DNA of 64,000 nucleotides from an uncultured Bacteroides sp. GTDB taxonomy: Bacteria > Bacteroidota > Bacteroidia > Bacteroidales > Bacteroidaceae. The notes under the pieces are model-generated. The model searched no databases and was not told where the DNA came from. It saw nothing but the letters and a program-made list of their open reading frames with translations. Position 1 is the first letter of the stretch; the number at the start of each line of letters is the position of its first letter. Below are positions 36,985 to 46,010 of the stretch, in pieces. Location of the stretch: positions 372,001 through 436,000 of the forward strand of contig NZ_OY782495.1 in assembly GCF_963677715.1 (NCBI RefSeq), written 5' to 3'. Made by a program: the position numbers and the translations under genes.

Positions 36985-37443
36985 ATGCAGGAAATCATCT
37001 TAAACGAACACAATAAGCAGGAATATCCGCCCATGCACACGGCAGAGCATATACTCAATCAAACAATGGTGAGAATGTTTGGCTGTCCGCGCTCGAGGAA
37101 TGCCCATATAGAAAGAAAGAAAAGTAAGTGCGACTATCTATTGAATTCCTGCCCTACCAATGAACAGATACAAGCTATTGAAGATAAAGTAAACGAAGTC
37201 ATCGCACTGCATCTGCCGGTAACTATCGGTTTTATGCCTCGAGAAGAAGCGGAGAAAATTGTCGACTTGACCAAGTTGCCCGAGGATGCCAGTCCTACAC
37301 TCAGAGTGGTGAAAGTAGGCGATTACGATGCTTGCGCCTGCATCGGAACACACGTAGAAAACACTTCAGAGATAGGCCTGTTCAGTATCATCAGCCATGA
37401 TTATAATGACGGAACGCTGAGACTACGTTTTAAACTACTCTGA
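36985..37443 (+). CDS. AlaX/ThrRS-like tRNA editing domain protein
   Basis: A 152-residue free-standing protein related to the second additional domain of alanyl- and threonyl-tRNA synthetases. Zinc-site residues are His18 and His22 in MHTAEHILNQ, and the Cys and His in ACIGTHVENTSEIG. The family clears serine from mischarged tRNA-Ala or related products. I chose the ATG at 36985; an in-frame TTG at 36958 overlaps a possible -7 box (TATATTTG, 36953-36960). It follows the lipoprotein gene by 38 bases. Confidence 0.85.
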   Translation: MQEIILNEHNKQEYPPMHTAEHILNQTMVRMFGCPRSRNAHIERKKSKCDYLLNSCPTNEQIQAIEDKVNEVIALHLPVTIGFMPREEAEKIVDLTKLPEDASPTLRVVKVGDYDACACIGTHVENTSEIGLFSIISHDYNDGTLRLRFKLL

Positions 37444-37929
37444 CCGGCCATCGAAACCGGGAGCTTTAAGCTTGTAAATATATTAATACAGCACACAAAA
37501 GCCTCACAACAGGGGTTTACAGAGAACCTGTTTTCTTCGCAAAGGGGACCTGTTTTCTTTGCAAAGGGAACCTGTTTTCTTTGCGAAGAAATCCCATGAA
37601 CTATGCAATCCGCAATATTTGTAAACAATAATAGTAATTCCATCTATTTTGCCTGCTAACAAAATATATCTGCAATAATAGATAACAAAACTGAAATTTT
37701 GTCATAAATAACGGATTTAAGCAAGCAAAAAAGACAGAAAACAGCTATAAATAACAAATAAAAACCTAATATTATGTCTTTTTGACAATAATAAGCGCTG
37801 GCATGGCTTTTGCCTATAGATCTGTGAATTCGGGAATCAAAAAGAGAAATCCGAAAGAATATTCTTCTAAAGAAACCTGAAATCAAAACAAATTTAATGT
37901 TTAACTTTTAAAGATAGGAGACTATAATT
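37444..37929. other. Gene-free region with tandem repeat before hsp20
   Basis: This 486-base gap holds the 22-mer tandem repeat (37524-37589) and otherwise AT-rich sequence. Two minus-strand frames here have no gene-like composition; one simply reads through the repeat. The hsp20 promoter was not located with confidence. Confidence 0.6.
37524..37589. repeat. Three tandem copies of a 22-bp unit
   Basis: Units at 37524-37545, 37546-37567 and 37568-37589 share CCTGTTTTCTT, then C or T, then GC, A or G, AAG, with a few changes between them. The same unit is arranged as an inverted repeat at 7826-7891. ATCCCATG follows, resembling the CCCAT bracket of the other copy. Confidence 0.85.
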
Positions 37930-38358
37930 ATGATGCCTGTAAGAAGATCTCAAAATTGGTTACCAAGTATCTTTAATGATTTCTTTGATAACGAATGGCT
38001 TGAAAGAGCCAATGTCACTGCTCCGGCAATAAATGTAATTGAATCGGAGACAAACTTCAAAGTAGAAGTTGCCGCTCCCGGCATGACGAAAGATGACTTC
38101 AATGTACGTATTGATGAAGATAATAATCTGGTCATCTCCATGGAGAAGAAAAGCGAAAATAAGGAAGAGAAAAAAGACGGCAGATACCTGCGTCGCGAAT
38201 TCTCTTATGCTAAATTTCAACAGACAATGATTTTGCCTGATAATGTAGATAAAGAAAAGATCAGTGCGAAGGTAGAACACGGTGTTCTGGGCATTGAACT
38301 TCCTAAATTATCGGAAGAAGAAACTAAAAAAGCTCAGAAACTGATTGAGGTGCAATAA
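37930..38358 (+). CDS. Small heat shock protein, Hsp20/alpha-crystallin
   Basis: A 142-residue ATP-independent chaperone that holds unfolding proteins under stress. The N-terminal arm (LPSIFNDFFDNEW) precedes the alpha-crystallin domain (about 33-130: FKVEVAAPGMTKDDFNVRI, YLRREFSYAKFQQTMILPDNVD), which ends in the diagnostic HGVLGIELPK. The C-terminal tail lacks a clear I-x-I motif. It is transcribed alone, with a convergent terminator downstream. Confidence 0.95.
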   Translation: MMPVRRSQNWLPSIFNDFFDNEWLERANVTAPAINVIESETNFKVEVAAPGMTKDDFNVRIDEDNNLVISMEKKSENKEEKKDGRYLRREFSYAKFQQTMILPDNVDKEKISAKVEHGVLGIELPKLSEEETKKAQKLIEVQ

Positions 38359-38472
38359 GCACATCATGCATTCCCTGATAAGGTAGCCTCCAAGTAGAAA
38401 AGCAGCACACAGAGGACATTAAAAAAGAAAGGGATTAGCAAGTATACGTAAATGATTAATTACTAAAACCTC

Positions 38473-38510
38473 AAAGAGGATATTGCTCTTGCAGCAACAT
38501 CCTCTTTTTT
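38473..38510. terminator. Convergent terminator after hsp20
   Basis: AAAGAGGAT (38473-38481) pairs with ATCCTCTTT (38499-38507), with an inner TTGC/GCAA extension and a T-run to 38510. It lies between hsp20 and the exporter operon, which converge. Confidence 0.8.
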
Positions 38511-38546
38511 ATTTTTCTATTTCAAAAAATCCTTTTTTAGAAAAAT

Positions 38547-39659
38547 CTACGAATTCTTTCTGTAACTACGCACCGCCCAGATGTTGAAGAAAGCTGCAAA
38601 TGCGCTCAAAGCAACCAATTGCCATAACATATCGCCCAAGCCACTGCCTTTGAGGTAAACCATGCGCATCATATCCACGAAATATTTCAGCGGATTAAAA
38701 ATAGTGATGGCTTGCGCCCATTCGGGCATACTCCTCACGGGAGTAAACAACCCACTCATCAACATTAGAATAATCATAAAGAAAAACATCACAAACATGG
38801 CTTGCTGCATTGTGTCGGAATGATTAGAGATGACTAACCCGAAACCCGACATTACAAGCACAAAGAGCGAAGCGAAAAAGTAGATGACATACAAATGCCC
38901 CACCGGAGTAAAGCCATAGAGCAACCAGGCCATACCAAAACAAATAGTGAGCACCACGAATCCTACCGTCCAGTAAGGAATGAGCTTGGCCAGAATAAAG
39001 GTAAACTTACCCACCGGAGTAACATTCATCTGCTCAATGGTACCCACCTCCTTCTCACTTACAATGTTAAGTGCAGGCAAAAAGCCGCAAAGAATGGTGA
39101 GTAACATCACCATCAGTGCCGGAACCATAAACAATTTATAGTTTAAATGCGAATTATACAAGTTCAGCGTATCAATGCCTATCTGCGGATCAGTCGATGT
39201 CTTATGCCACGCAGGATGCTCGGCGTGCATATCATCGGCATATTCATTCATTATCGATGTAAGATACGAACTCCCCAACCCTCCTTTGGTACCGTTTACC
39301 GCATTGGCTGCTATCAGCACAGGTGCCTCTTCTCCTTTAGCCCAGTTACGCTCAAAGTATCGGGGAATTTCCACTATAACATCCGCCTTACCCGCCTCAA
39401 TAGCCAGCAAAGCATCCTGATAAGAAGCCGACACTCCATTCAGCCGGAAATAGGTAGAAGTATCTATCTTGCGCACCAATTGCTGTGAAACGGGAGAATG
39501 ATCATGATCTACCACATTTACCGAAATATTCTTTATCTCCAAATTGGCCGCCCATGGCATAAGAATCATGATCATACACGGATAAGCCAAAATAAGCCTT
39601 GGCAAAAAGGGATTGCGCAGCAATTGCTTAAATTCTTTTTCAATGAGAAACTTTATCAT
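38547..39659 (-). CDS. ABC-2 type permease, YbhR/YhhJ-like
   Basis: A 370-residue inner membrane permease with one N-terminal helix (about 17-35), a periplasmic domain (about 40-170) and five C-terminal helices, the layout of ABC-2 exporter subunits. SEKEVGTIEQMNVTP (about 201-215) is the family's cytoplasmic loop, and LMSGLFTPVRSMP is the late signature. It is the last gene of a six-gene exporter operon and lies 12 bases after the second permease gene. The pair probably forms a heterodimer. The substrate is unknown. Confidence 0.9.
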   Translation of the reverse strand: MIKFLIEKEFKQLLRNPFLPRLILAYPCMIMILMPWAANLEIKNISVNVVDHDHSPVSQQLVRKIDTSTYFRLNGVSASYQDALLAIEAGKADVIVEIPRYFERNWAKGEEAPVLIAANAVNGTKGGLGSSYLTSIMNEYADDMHAEHPAWHKTSTDPQIGIDTLNLYNSHLNYKLFMVPALMVMLLTILCGFLPALNIVSEKEVGTIEQMNVTPVGKFTFILAKLIPYWTVGFVVLTICFGMAWLLYGFTPVGHLYVIYFFASLFVLVMSGFGLVISNHSDTMQQAMFVMFFFMIILMLMSGLFTPVRSMPEWAQAITIFNPLKYFVDMMRMVYLKGSGLGDMLWQLVALSAFAAFFNIWAVRSYRKNS

Positions 39660-39671
39660 TCTTTCTATGTA

Positions 39672-40775
39672 TTACTCCAATCGGGTTTTAAAATTCTTTA
39701 AACTCACTACTATCAGCACAAAGGCCATCAAGGCCAAAATGCCCATTTCTTTGGCCACTAACACAATGCTAACCCCCTCTATCATAATCTTTCGCACAAC
39801 ATCGATATACCAGCGAGCCGGAATAATGGTCGATATAACCTGTAACACAGTGGGCATACCATCTACGGGAAAAATCATACCCGAAAGCAACATCGTAGGC
39901 ATCATTAACATCATACCCGATGCCATCATGGCCGCAATCTGTGTATGAGTAATGGTGGAGATAAGAAGTCCCAATGCCAAAGAAACAAAAATAAACAGTA
40001 GCGAAACAAAGACCAATGCTGCTAAACTTCCCGCAATAGGCACATTCAGCACATAAACGGAGAGCAGCAATATGGTGCTCAGATTAACAAAAGAAAGTAC
40101 AAAATAGGGAACAGCCTTAGCCAGAATAATTAGCAACGGTTTCATGGGCGAAACCAACAATACTTCCATCGTCCCCATCTCCTTTTCGCGCACGATGGAG
40201 ATGGAAGTCATCATAGCGCAAATAAGCATCAGTATCAATCCCATCACTCCCGGAACAAAATTATACGCGCTCTTCATCTGCGGATTATAAAGCAACCGCA
40301 CATTGGGTACAATCGTTGCTCCTTTTGCACCGCCGGGAAGTAACTCCCGCTGAACGGAAGCAATGATGCCGGATGCATATTGTGTTCGCGTAACAGCCAT
40401 GTTAGGATCTGTGGCATCGGCTATGAGTTGAATATTTGCATCACCCGTATACAGATTATCTGAAAAACGGTGACTAAAGACTACCGCCATATCGATCTCT
40501 CCCTTCCGAAATGCCCGATCCGCCTCCTCGGGCGTATTCACCTTTTTGGTTACCGTGAAATATTCGCTTGCATTCAGGCGGTCTATTATCTTATGAGTAA
40601 TGACATCCCCCGAAGGATCGAGCACCGCCAACCTCACATTCTTCACTTCCGTGCTTATGGCAAAACCAAAAAGAATAATCTCAATGATAGGTATGCCCAG
40701 CAAAATCATCATTGTCCGCTTATCCCGAAAAATGTGAAAAAACTCTTTCTTAACAAATACCCTGAATTGTTTCAT
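39672..40775 (-). CDS. ABC-2 type permease, YbhS-like
   Basis: A 367-residue permease with the same plan as its neighbour: one N-terminal helix, a large external domain and five C-terminal helices, with VREKEMGTMEVLLVSPMKP (about 195-213) as the coupling loop and LLSGMIFPVDGMP near the end. The two permeases are diverged paralogues. The gene starts 3 bases after the stop of the ATPase gene at 40779, consistent with one transcript. Confidence 0.9.
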   Translation of the reverse strand: MKQFRVFVKKEFFHIFRDKRTMMILLGIPIIEIILFGFAISTEVKNVRLAVLDPSGDVITHKIIDRLNASEYFTVTKKVNTPEEADRAFRKGEIDMAVVFSHRFSDNLYTGDANIQLIADATDPNMAVTRTQYASGIIASVQRELLPGGAKGATIVPNVRLLYNPQMKSAYNFVPGVMGLILMLICAMMTSISIVREKEMGTMEVLLVSPMKPLLIILAKAVPYFVLSFVNLSTILLLSVYVLNVPIAGSLAALVFVSLLFIFVSLALGLLISTITHTQIAAMMASGMMLMMPTMLLSGMIFPVDGMPTVLQVISTIIPARWYIDVVRKIMIEGVSIVLVAKEMGILALMAFVLIVVSLKNFKTRLE

Positions 40776-40778
40776 TAT

Positions 40779-41525
40779 TTAGTCTGCATTACGTACGGCC
40801 TTGCGGGCCAGTTGCTGAAATACTTCATCCATATTAGCCGCCTGAAACTGTTTTTTAAGGTTATGCGGTGTGTCGAGTGCATCTATCCTCCCGTCTACCA
40901 TGATAGAAACGCGATTACAATATTCAGCCTCGTCCATGTAGTGCGTAGTGACAAAAACCGTAATTCCCCTGTCGGCCGCCTGATAAATCAGTTCCCAGAA
41001 CTGCCTCCGTGTAGCCGGATCTACTCCGCCTGTCGGTTCGTCCAGAAACACAATCTTCGGTTCATGGAAAATAGAAACCGAAAAAGCCAACTTCTGTTTC
41101 CAACCCAGCGGAAGACGTTTTACCAATGTATCCCTCTCCTCGCTAAACTCCAACTGTTTTAGCAATATATCCGTTTTCTTTTCAATATCTTTCTCCTTCA
41201 AACCATAGATGCCGGCAAACAAGCGAATGTTTTCCCACACCTTCAGGTCTTCGTACAATGAAAATTTCTGGCTCATATAACCAATGTTCTTCTTCACTTG
41301 TTCGCTCTGTCGGTGTATGTCGAAGCCTGCCACCATCCCTTTTCCCGATGTCGGTTTGCTAAGTCCGCAGAGCATGCGCATGGCCGTAGTCTTACCTGCC
41401 CCGTTGGCCCCCAGAAAGCCGAATATCTCCCCGCGATGCACCTCAAAAGAGAGATGATCTACCGCTGTAAAAGAGCCGAAGCGCTTCGTCAACCGCTCTG
41501 TTTGTATAACTATCTCATTATTCAT
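40779..41525 (-). CDS. ABC exporter ATPase with degenerate signature motif
   Basis: A 248-residue ATPase subunit. Walker A is GANGAGKT (about 40-47), Walker B is IVFLDEPTGGVDP, and the switch His is in TTHYMDEAEYC. The usual LSGGQ signature is replaced by LPLGWKQ, as in the second half of the fused E. coli YbhF ATPase. It overlaps the upstream ATPase gene by 8 bases. The two ATPases probably pair so that only one composite site has a standard signature. Confidence 0.92.
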   Translation of the reverse strand: MNNEIVIQTERLTKRFGSFTAVDHLSFEVHRGEIFGFLGANGAGKTTAMRMLCGLSKPTSGKGMVAGFDIHRQSEQVKKNIGYMSQKFSLYEDLKVWENIRLFAGIYGLKEKDIEKKTDILLKQLEFSEERDTLVKRLPLGWKQKLAFSVSIFHEPKIVFLDEPTGGVDPATRRQFWELIYQAADRGITVFVTTHYMDEAEYCNRVSIMVDGRIDALDTPHNLKKQFQAANMDEVFQQLARKAVRNAD

Positions 41526-42435
41526 GGTCGGGTAATGCCAATTTCATATAACAATCTTCAATAGTAGCCTCAATGGCATGCATCTCCACATCCTTGTGTC
41601 CCTTTTCGGTAAGTTCGGTCAGCAAGCTGTTTTTATCCACACCGTCAGCGAGAGTAATGTGATGCATGTCTCCGAAAGCAAAGCAACTCGTTACGTGCGG
41701 ATGCTGCCTAAGGTCATTGAGTAAACGATACATATTCTCTGCACGCACCGCCCATAACTGCCGCCCATATCCGTTGATGATCTGTTGCGGAGTGTCAATC
41801 TGCAAAAATTCTCCCTGACGAATCAGGGCAATACGGTCGCACAAAGTAGCTTCGTCCATATAGGGAGTAGAAACCAGAATGGTGATCCCCTGCGTTTTCA
41901 AACGTTTCAGCATTTCCCAGAACTCCTTACGAGACACCGGGTCTACACCCGTAGTCGGTTCGTCGAGAAACAATACCGCCGGCTTATGCACCAACGCACA
42001 GCAGAGTGCCAGTTTCTGCTTCATCCCCCCCGACAAAGCTCCGGCCTTACGTTTTTTGAACGGCTCTATCTGCTTGTATATATCTTCTATAAGGTGATAA
42101 TTCTCCTTCACCGTAGTTTGAAAGACCGTAGCGAAGAAATCCAGATTCTCTTCTACCGAAAGATCCTGGTAAAGCGAAAAACGCCCGGGCATATACCCCA
42201 CTCGTTGGCGGATGGTTTTATAATCCTTCAGCACGTCCAGCCCGTCAACCGTTGCCGTACCGCTATCGGGTAACAACAAGGTGGTGAGCAACCGAAAGAG
42301 CGTACTCTTCCCTGCTCCGTCGGGCCCGATGATACCAAAAATCTCACCCGCCTCCACCCGAAAAGATACACCCTGCAGTGCCTCTATCTTTCCGTAACTC
42401 TTCTTTAATTGATTTACTTCAACCGTATAACTCAT
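41518..42435 (-). CDS. ABC exporter ATPase, canonical half
   Basis: A 305-residue ATPase subunit with Walker A GPDGAGKS (about 37-44), a standard signature LSGGMKQ and Walker B VLFLDEPTTGVDP. A C-terminal extension of about 80 residues (from QIINGYGRQLWAV) is longer than in the neighbouring ATPase. With that neighbour it corresponds to the two halves of fused YbhF-type proteins, here encoded by separate genes. It overlaps the HlyD gene stop by 4 bases. Confidence 0.92.
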   Translation of the reverse strand: MSYTVEVNQLKKSYGKIEALQGVSFRVEAGEIFGIIGPDGAGKSTLFRLLTTLLLPDSGTATVDGLDVLKDYKTIRQRVGYMPGRFSLYQDLSVEENLDFFATVFQTTVKENYHLIEDIYKQIEPFKKRKAGALSGGMKQKLALCCALVHKPAVLFLDEPTTGVDPVSRKEFWEMLKRLKTQGITILVSTPYMDEATLCDRIALIRQGEFLQIDTPQQIINGYGRQLWAVRAENMYRLLNDLRQHPHVTSCFAFGDMHHITLADGVDKNSLLTELTEKGHKDVEMHAIEATIEDCYMKLALPDHE

Positions 42436-43331
42436 TTCAGCTTTACTCCTCCGTACATACCAATCTTTAAACTCCCGTCATTCTTCACGGCAATCTTCAC
42501 AGCATACACTTGGTCGGCACGTTCATCTTTTGTTTGGATAGTTTTCGGGGTAAACTCCGCCCGTGCAGAAATCCAGGTAATTGTGCCCGGATATTCTTTT
42601 CCGATATTATCGCCATAGTCCGAAAACACTTTTACTTTATCTCCCACCTTCACATCTGCCAACTGAGCCGAAGTAATATAAGCCCGCAAAAACATATGCT
42701 CAACATCCGCTATTTTAAACAGCGGTTTGCCTACAGAAGCCAGCTCGCCGGCTTCGGCATATTTCGCCAGCACAGTACCGTCAATGGGCGATTTGATGTG
42801 GCATTTCTCCAACTGATCGGCCATTTGCGCTACTTCTATGGCTACGGAAGAACCTTGTTCCGTTAAGCTCTGCAAACTGTTTTGCAAAGAAGAAGTCTGA
42901 GCGCCAAGCTGCTTGCGAAGTACGGCAATTTCCGAATTCCAGTCGTCCAGTTGTTTCTGGTTGGCAGCCCCTGCTTTAAGCAAGTTCTCCACTCTGCGTT
43001 TTTCGCGTTCCGCCGTTGCTATTTGTTGTTTCGTTGCAGCCACCTGCTTATTCAGGTCAGGACGTTGACTTTGTACCGACTTCATACTCGCTTCGAGCTG
43101 TAGTTTCTTTAAGGCCAACTGCACGGTGTCAATCAATCCCACCTGGGCATCCGCCTGCAACACCGTTCCTTCTTCGGCTTCAAAACTCAGCAATCTACCT
43201 GCTGCTTCTGCCGATACAGTTACTTCCGTGGCCTCAAATGTTCCCGTTGCATCATACTCCTCTCCGCCCCGTCCGCAAGCGGCCAGCAAAGCTATAGAAA
43301 ACAAGCCTCCTAAAAATTGAATGGATTTCAT
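42432..43331 (-). CDS. HlyD-type periplasmic adaptor lipoprotein
   Basis: A 299-residue membrane fusion protein that joins the inner membrane ABC exporter to the TolC-like channel. The signal ends in the lipobox LAAC (Cys19), so it is lipid-anchored. A split biotinyl-lipoyl-like domain (TVSAEAAGRLLSFEAEEGTVL and IKSPIDGTVLAKYAEAGELAS) flanks a coiled-coil hairpin (about 75-175), followed by a beta-barrel (LFKIADVEHMFLRAYI). It starts 4 bases after the stop of the TolC-type gene. Confidence 0.92.
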   Translation of the reverse strand: MKSIQFLGGLFSIALLAACGRGGEEYDATGTFEATEVTVSAEAAGRLLSFEAEEGTVLQADAQVGLIDTVQLALKKLQLEASMKSVQSQRPDLNKQVAATKQQIATAEREKRRVENLLKAGAANQKQLDDWNSEIAVLRKQLGAQTSSLQNSLQSLTEQGSSVAIEVAQMADQLEKCHIKSPIDGTVLAKYAEAGELASVGKPLFKIADVEHMFLRAYITSAQLADVKVGDKVKVFSDYGDNIGKEYPGTITWISARAEFTPKTIQTKDERADQVYAVKIAVKNDGSLKIGMYGGVKLK

Positions 43332-43335
43332 ATCA

Positions 43336-44598
43336 TTAATTATTCGTTGTATATTTCAATTGATAAATATTCATCAGCAACTGCACTTCGTGCAATGCTT
43401 TGGTTTGACGTGCCATATTTTCGGAAGTTATCTCGCGCAACATATCCGTTACCGTAAGTGTGCCATTGGCCACTTTGGCCTCCGCCGCTTTGCGAATGTT
43501 GGTACGCAGGGCAATGATTTCCTCATCTTTCTGCATCACCTCCTTCACCGACTGCACTTCACTGCTTTGCTGCGTGGCCTGTAGTTGAGTGTTGAACAGG
43601 AACACGTCACGGTTACTAAACAATTGTTGTCTGCTCGCCTCAATCAACTTCTTATCATTGTGCAGCGTATATAATCCGCCAAAATTCCATGCCAGGCGCA
43701 CTCCGGCCACATAGTAAGGAGTAAATTCATTCTTCAGCATATTTAGTCCCGGGTTGCCATAAGCTCCCTGCACAAAAACACTCAGTCGGGGCATGTTGCG
43801 TGCATACAGCTCCTTTTCATTCGCCTGTAAGCGTCCGTTTTGTGCTTCAAACCAGAACATCTCCGGTCGATAAATGCCTGCAGCAATTGATGGCACAGGA
43901 ATTTTCTCTTCCGGTCTGACAAACGTTACCGTATCGGCAATCTTTTCTCCCATAAAAACAGATAACATCTTTACGTACGCCTGTTTCGATGCTTCCAGTT
44001 GCGTACGTTGCTGGCCCGTATTCAGTTGTTCCACCTTTACCGCATCCAAGTCGGATGTAGCGGCAATGCCGTTATCCACATAAGCCGAAACCTGTTTAAA
44101 TGTTCTCGCCAAATCATCTTGCAGCAAAGTGTTCTGCTTCAACTGTTCATCGAGCATCAAAATGCCAAAAAACAAATCGTTTACCCGCTCCGTAAGCGCA
44201 TACATATCTACGTTCAGCTTTTCACGGTCTACGTCCGATGATGCTTTGGCCATCTCCTTCTGCGAACGAATGTTGCCTCCGTCCCATATATTTTGTTGCA
44301 TCTCCAGCATCACCTGATACTGATCCTTTGACAGTGATTTTACGTCTACTCCGGGAATTTGTACCCCCAACTTCGTCACTTCGCTCTGATACGTGCCTTT
44401 GGCCGAAAGTGTAAACTGAGGTAAATATCCCTTGGCTGCATTACTGAGGTTATACTCCTTTGTTTTTTCAACCAGGCCATACTGCTTCACCAGCGGATAG
44501 TTCTCCTGCGTTTTTTTATGGCACTCCTCCAACGTAACCTGCGCCCGCAAGCCGGCGATCGTTAACATAAAGAGCATCCAGAAAATGATTCGTTTCAT
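43336..44598 (-). CDS. TolC family outer membrane channel
   Basis: A 420-residue outer membrane efflux protein with a signal peptide (about 1-19, ending LRAQ) and the TolC double repeat of long alpha-helical and beta segments (LEECHKKTQENYPLVKQYGL, QKEMAKASSDVDREKLNVD, ARNMPRLSVFVQGAYG, YYVAGVRLAWNFGGLYTL). It heads the six-gene exporter operon that runs to 38547. The operon reads divergently from an AraC-type regulator at 44849, which probably controls it. Confidence 0.93.
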   Translation of the reverse strand: MKRIIFWMLFMLTIAGLRAQVTLEECHKKTQENYPLVKQYGLVEKTKEYNLSNAAKGYLPQFTLSAKGTYQSEVTKLGVQIPGVDVKSLSKDQYQVMLEMQQNIWDGGNIRSQKEMAKASSDVDREKLNVDMYALTERVNDLFFGILMLDEQLKQNTLLQDDLARTFKQVSAYVDNGIAATSDLDAVKVEQLNTGQQRTQLEASKQAYVKMLSVFMGEKIADTVTFVRPEEKIPVPSIAAGIYRPEMFWFEAQNGRLQANEKELYARNMPRLSVFVQGAYGNPGLNMLKNEFTPYYVAGVRLAWNFGGLYTLHNDKKLIEASRQQLFSNRDVFLFNTQLQATQQSSEVQSVKEVMQKDEEIIALRTNIRKAAEAKVANGTLTVTDMLREITSENMARQTKALHEVQLLMNIYQLKYTTNN

Positions 44599-44649
44599 AC
44601 TTCTATCGTTTTATTTATTATTTTATTTCTTCTTCATCTTATCAGGCTG

Positions 44650-44826
44650 CAAAGATAAGCCCATAGCACACCCGTTCACATTCCGATTGTCGCCCTTTAT
44701 GTTCCATTAGTTCGATAAGAGTTCGAAACGGAAGAATATCCCGCCTCAATTATTGTCTTTTCCCCATATAAGGCCTTTATTTTTTTCTTAAATGGCACAA
44801 TATACAGAAAATATTAAATATGTTTG
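44650..44826. promoter_or_regulatory. Divergent promoters, exporter operon and AraC gene
   Basis: The -7 box TATCTTTG on the minus strand (44650-44657) lies about 52 bases before the TolC start. TATGTTTG on the plus strand (44819-44826) lies 23 bases before the regulator start. The 250-base gap is long enough for operator sites, but none is obvious. Confidence 0.5.
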
Positions 44827-44848
44827 CAAATAAGAAAGAGACAAAAGT

Positions 44849-45745
44849 ATGACATCCAAAAATGAACCGCTGGAAATTACCCTGAAACGGGTGCGAGATT
44901 ACAATATAGTAGCAAACAATGAATTCCGGTTCGTCACCATCGGCTTTGGCATTGTTAAAAGCTTTAAGAAGATGGAAAGCTCTTTATTCGGCGTACATCA
45001 ACCTTATCGTATGAAGGAAGGAAGAATTATTCTGATCATAAGCGGCGAGCTACACGTTTCCATTAACCTGATTGAATATTCGTTGCAGACAGGCAACTTA
45101 GTAATCATGTCTCCCGGTTCCATTGTTGAAGTGCTTTCAATAACTCCCGATTTTGACATGCGGGTCATTGTTGTCGAAAATGAGTTTATTCAATACCTCA
45201 ACAAAAACGAAATTATAGAATACTATATCGGTCACCAGCAAAATGTATCTATCAAGCTCAATGAAAAAGAGTTCGAACAAACAAACACCTACTTTTCGCT
45301 GATATGGAATACTGTTTGCGAAGGCATTTTCAGGCGCGAAGTAGTGCAGAGCCTCGTCACTGCCCTGCTTTTCAATATCAGCTACATCCGTAAAGACAAC
45401 ATCAGCGCCATTAGTACCCCGATGTCCCGGCAGGAAGAGTTGTTTCACCGTTTCATCGCTCTGGTCAACGAATTTAGCAGCAGTGAACGCAACGTCCCCT
45501 TCTACGCCGATAAACTTTGTCTTACCCCTCGCTACCTGAACACCCTCATCAAGCAAACCAGCAAGCAAACCGTAATGGAATGGATTAACCAATCGGTGAT
45601 GATGGAAGCTAAAATATTGCTGAAGTACAGCGACCTGTTGGTCTACCAGATATCCGACAAGCTCAATTTTCCCAACCCTTCTTTTTTTTGCAAGTTCTTC
45701 AAAAAGATGGCAGGGATAACTCCACTGGAGTATCAACGAAAATAG
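44849..45745 (+). CDS. AraC family transcriptional regulator
   Basis: A 298-residue regulator with an N-terminal cupin-like part (about 35-110; GRIILIISGELHVSINLIEYSLQ, VIMSPGSIVEVL) and a C-terminal AraC DNA-binding domain (about 200-298; FYADKLCLTPRYLNTLIKQ, VYQISDKLNFPNPSFFCKFFKK). It diverges from the TolC-HlyD-ABC operon, its most likely target. It also lies upstream of the fimbrillin-like operon on the same strand, but 320 bases with palindromes separate them. Confidence 0.9.
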   Translation: MTSKNEPLEITLKRVRDYNIVANNEFRFVTIGFGIVKSFKKMESSLFGVHQPYRMKEGRIILIISGELHVSINLIEYSLQTGNLVIMSPGSIVEVLSITPDFDMRVIVVENEFIQYLNKNEIIEYYIGHQQNVSIKLNEKEFEQTNTYFSLIWNTVCEGIFRREVVQSLVTALLFNISYIRKDNISAISTPMSRQEELFHRFIALVNEFSSSERNVPFYADKLCLTPRYLNTLIKQTSKQTVMEWINQSVMMEAKILLKYSDLLVYQISDKLNFPNPSFFCKFFKKMAGITPLEYQRK

Positions 45746-45853
45746 GTTTATTTTCTGTAATGATCTACTTACGTATTATAATCTATTATATATATATACT
45801 ATTCTGTTACACACAAGCCCGGGAAGAAAAGATATATATTCATGTACCCCATA

Positions 45854-45906
45854 ACATTATATGTTATGGCGATAACAAAAGATGTAAATGCCATAACATA
45901 TAATGT
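45854..45906. repeat. Palindromic cluster upstream of the fimbrillin-like operon
   Basis: Arms 45854-45870 and 45890-45906 are a perfect 17-bp inverted repeat with a 19-base spacer. Within it, 45854-45867 and 45872-45885 also pair (11 of 14) around a 4-base loop, so three half sites of the form ATAACA-N4-ATGT are present. The same design occurs at 8021-8056. Confidence 0.75.
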
Positions 45907-46010
45907 AATTAAAACTAGCTTATAATATATAAAATATATTTATCAATTCATTATGGTAATAGAAGTATAAAATATTTTATAAATGAAAAAACTTATTAAT
46001 AGATAAGAAA

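Noticed and set aside
37524-37589. Tandem 22-mers looked like a CRISPR array
   Set aside because: The copies are directly adjacent with no spacers, and no cas genes are in the window.
37401-37643. Minus-strand open frame of 80 codons
   Set aside because: It reads through the 22-mer repeat and overlaps the end of the AlaX-like gene; the composition is repeat-derived, not protein-like.
37656-37886. Minus-strand open frame of 76 codons before hsp20
   Set aside because: AT-rich gap with no family likeness and no ribosome site; probably chance.
45137-45736. Minus-strand open frame of 199 codons
   Set aside because: It lies antisense to the AraC regulator, which has clear domains; no motif is seen in the shadow frame.
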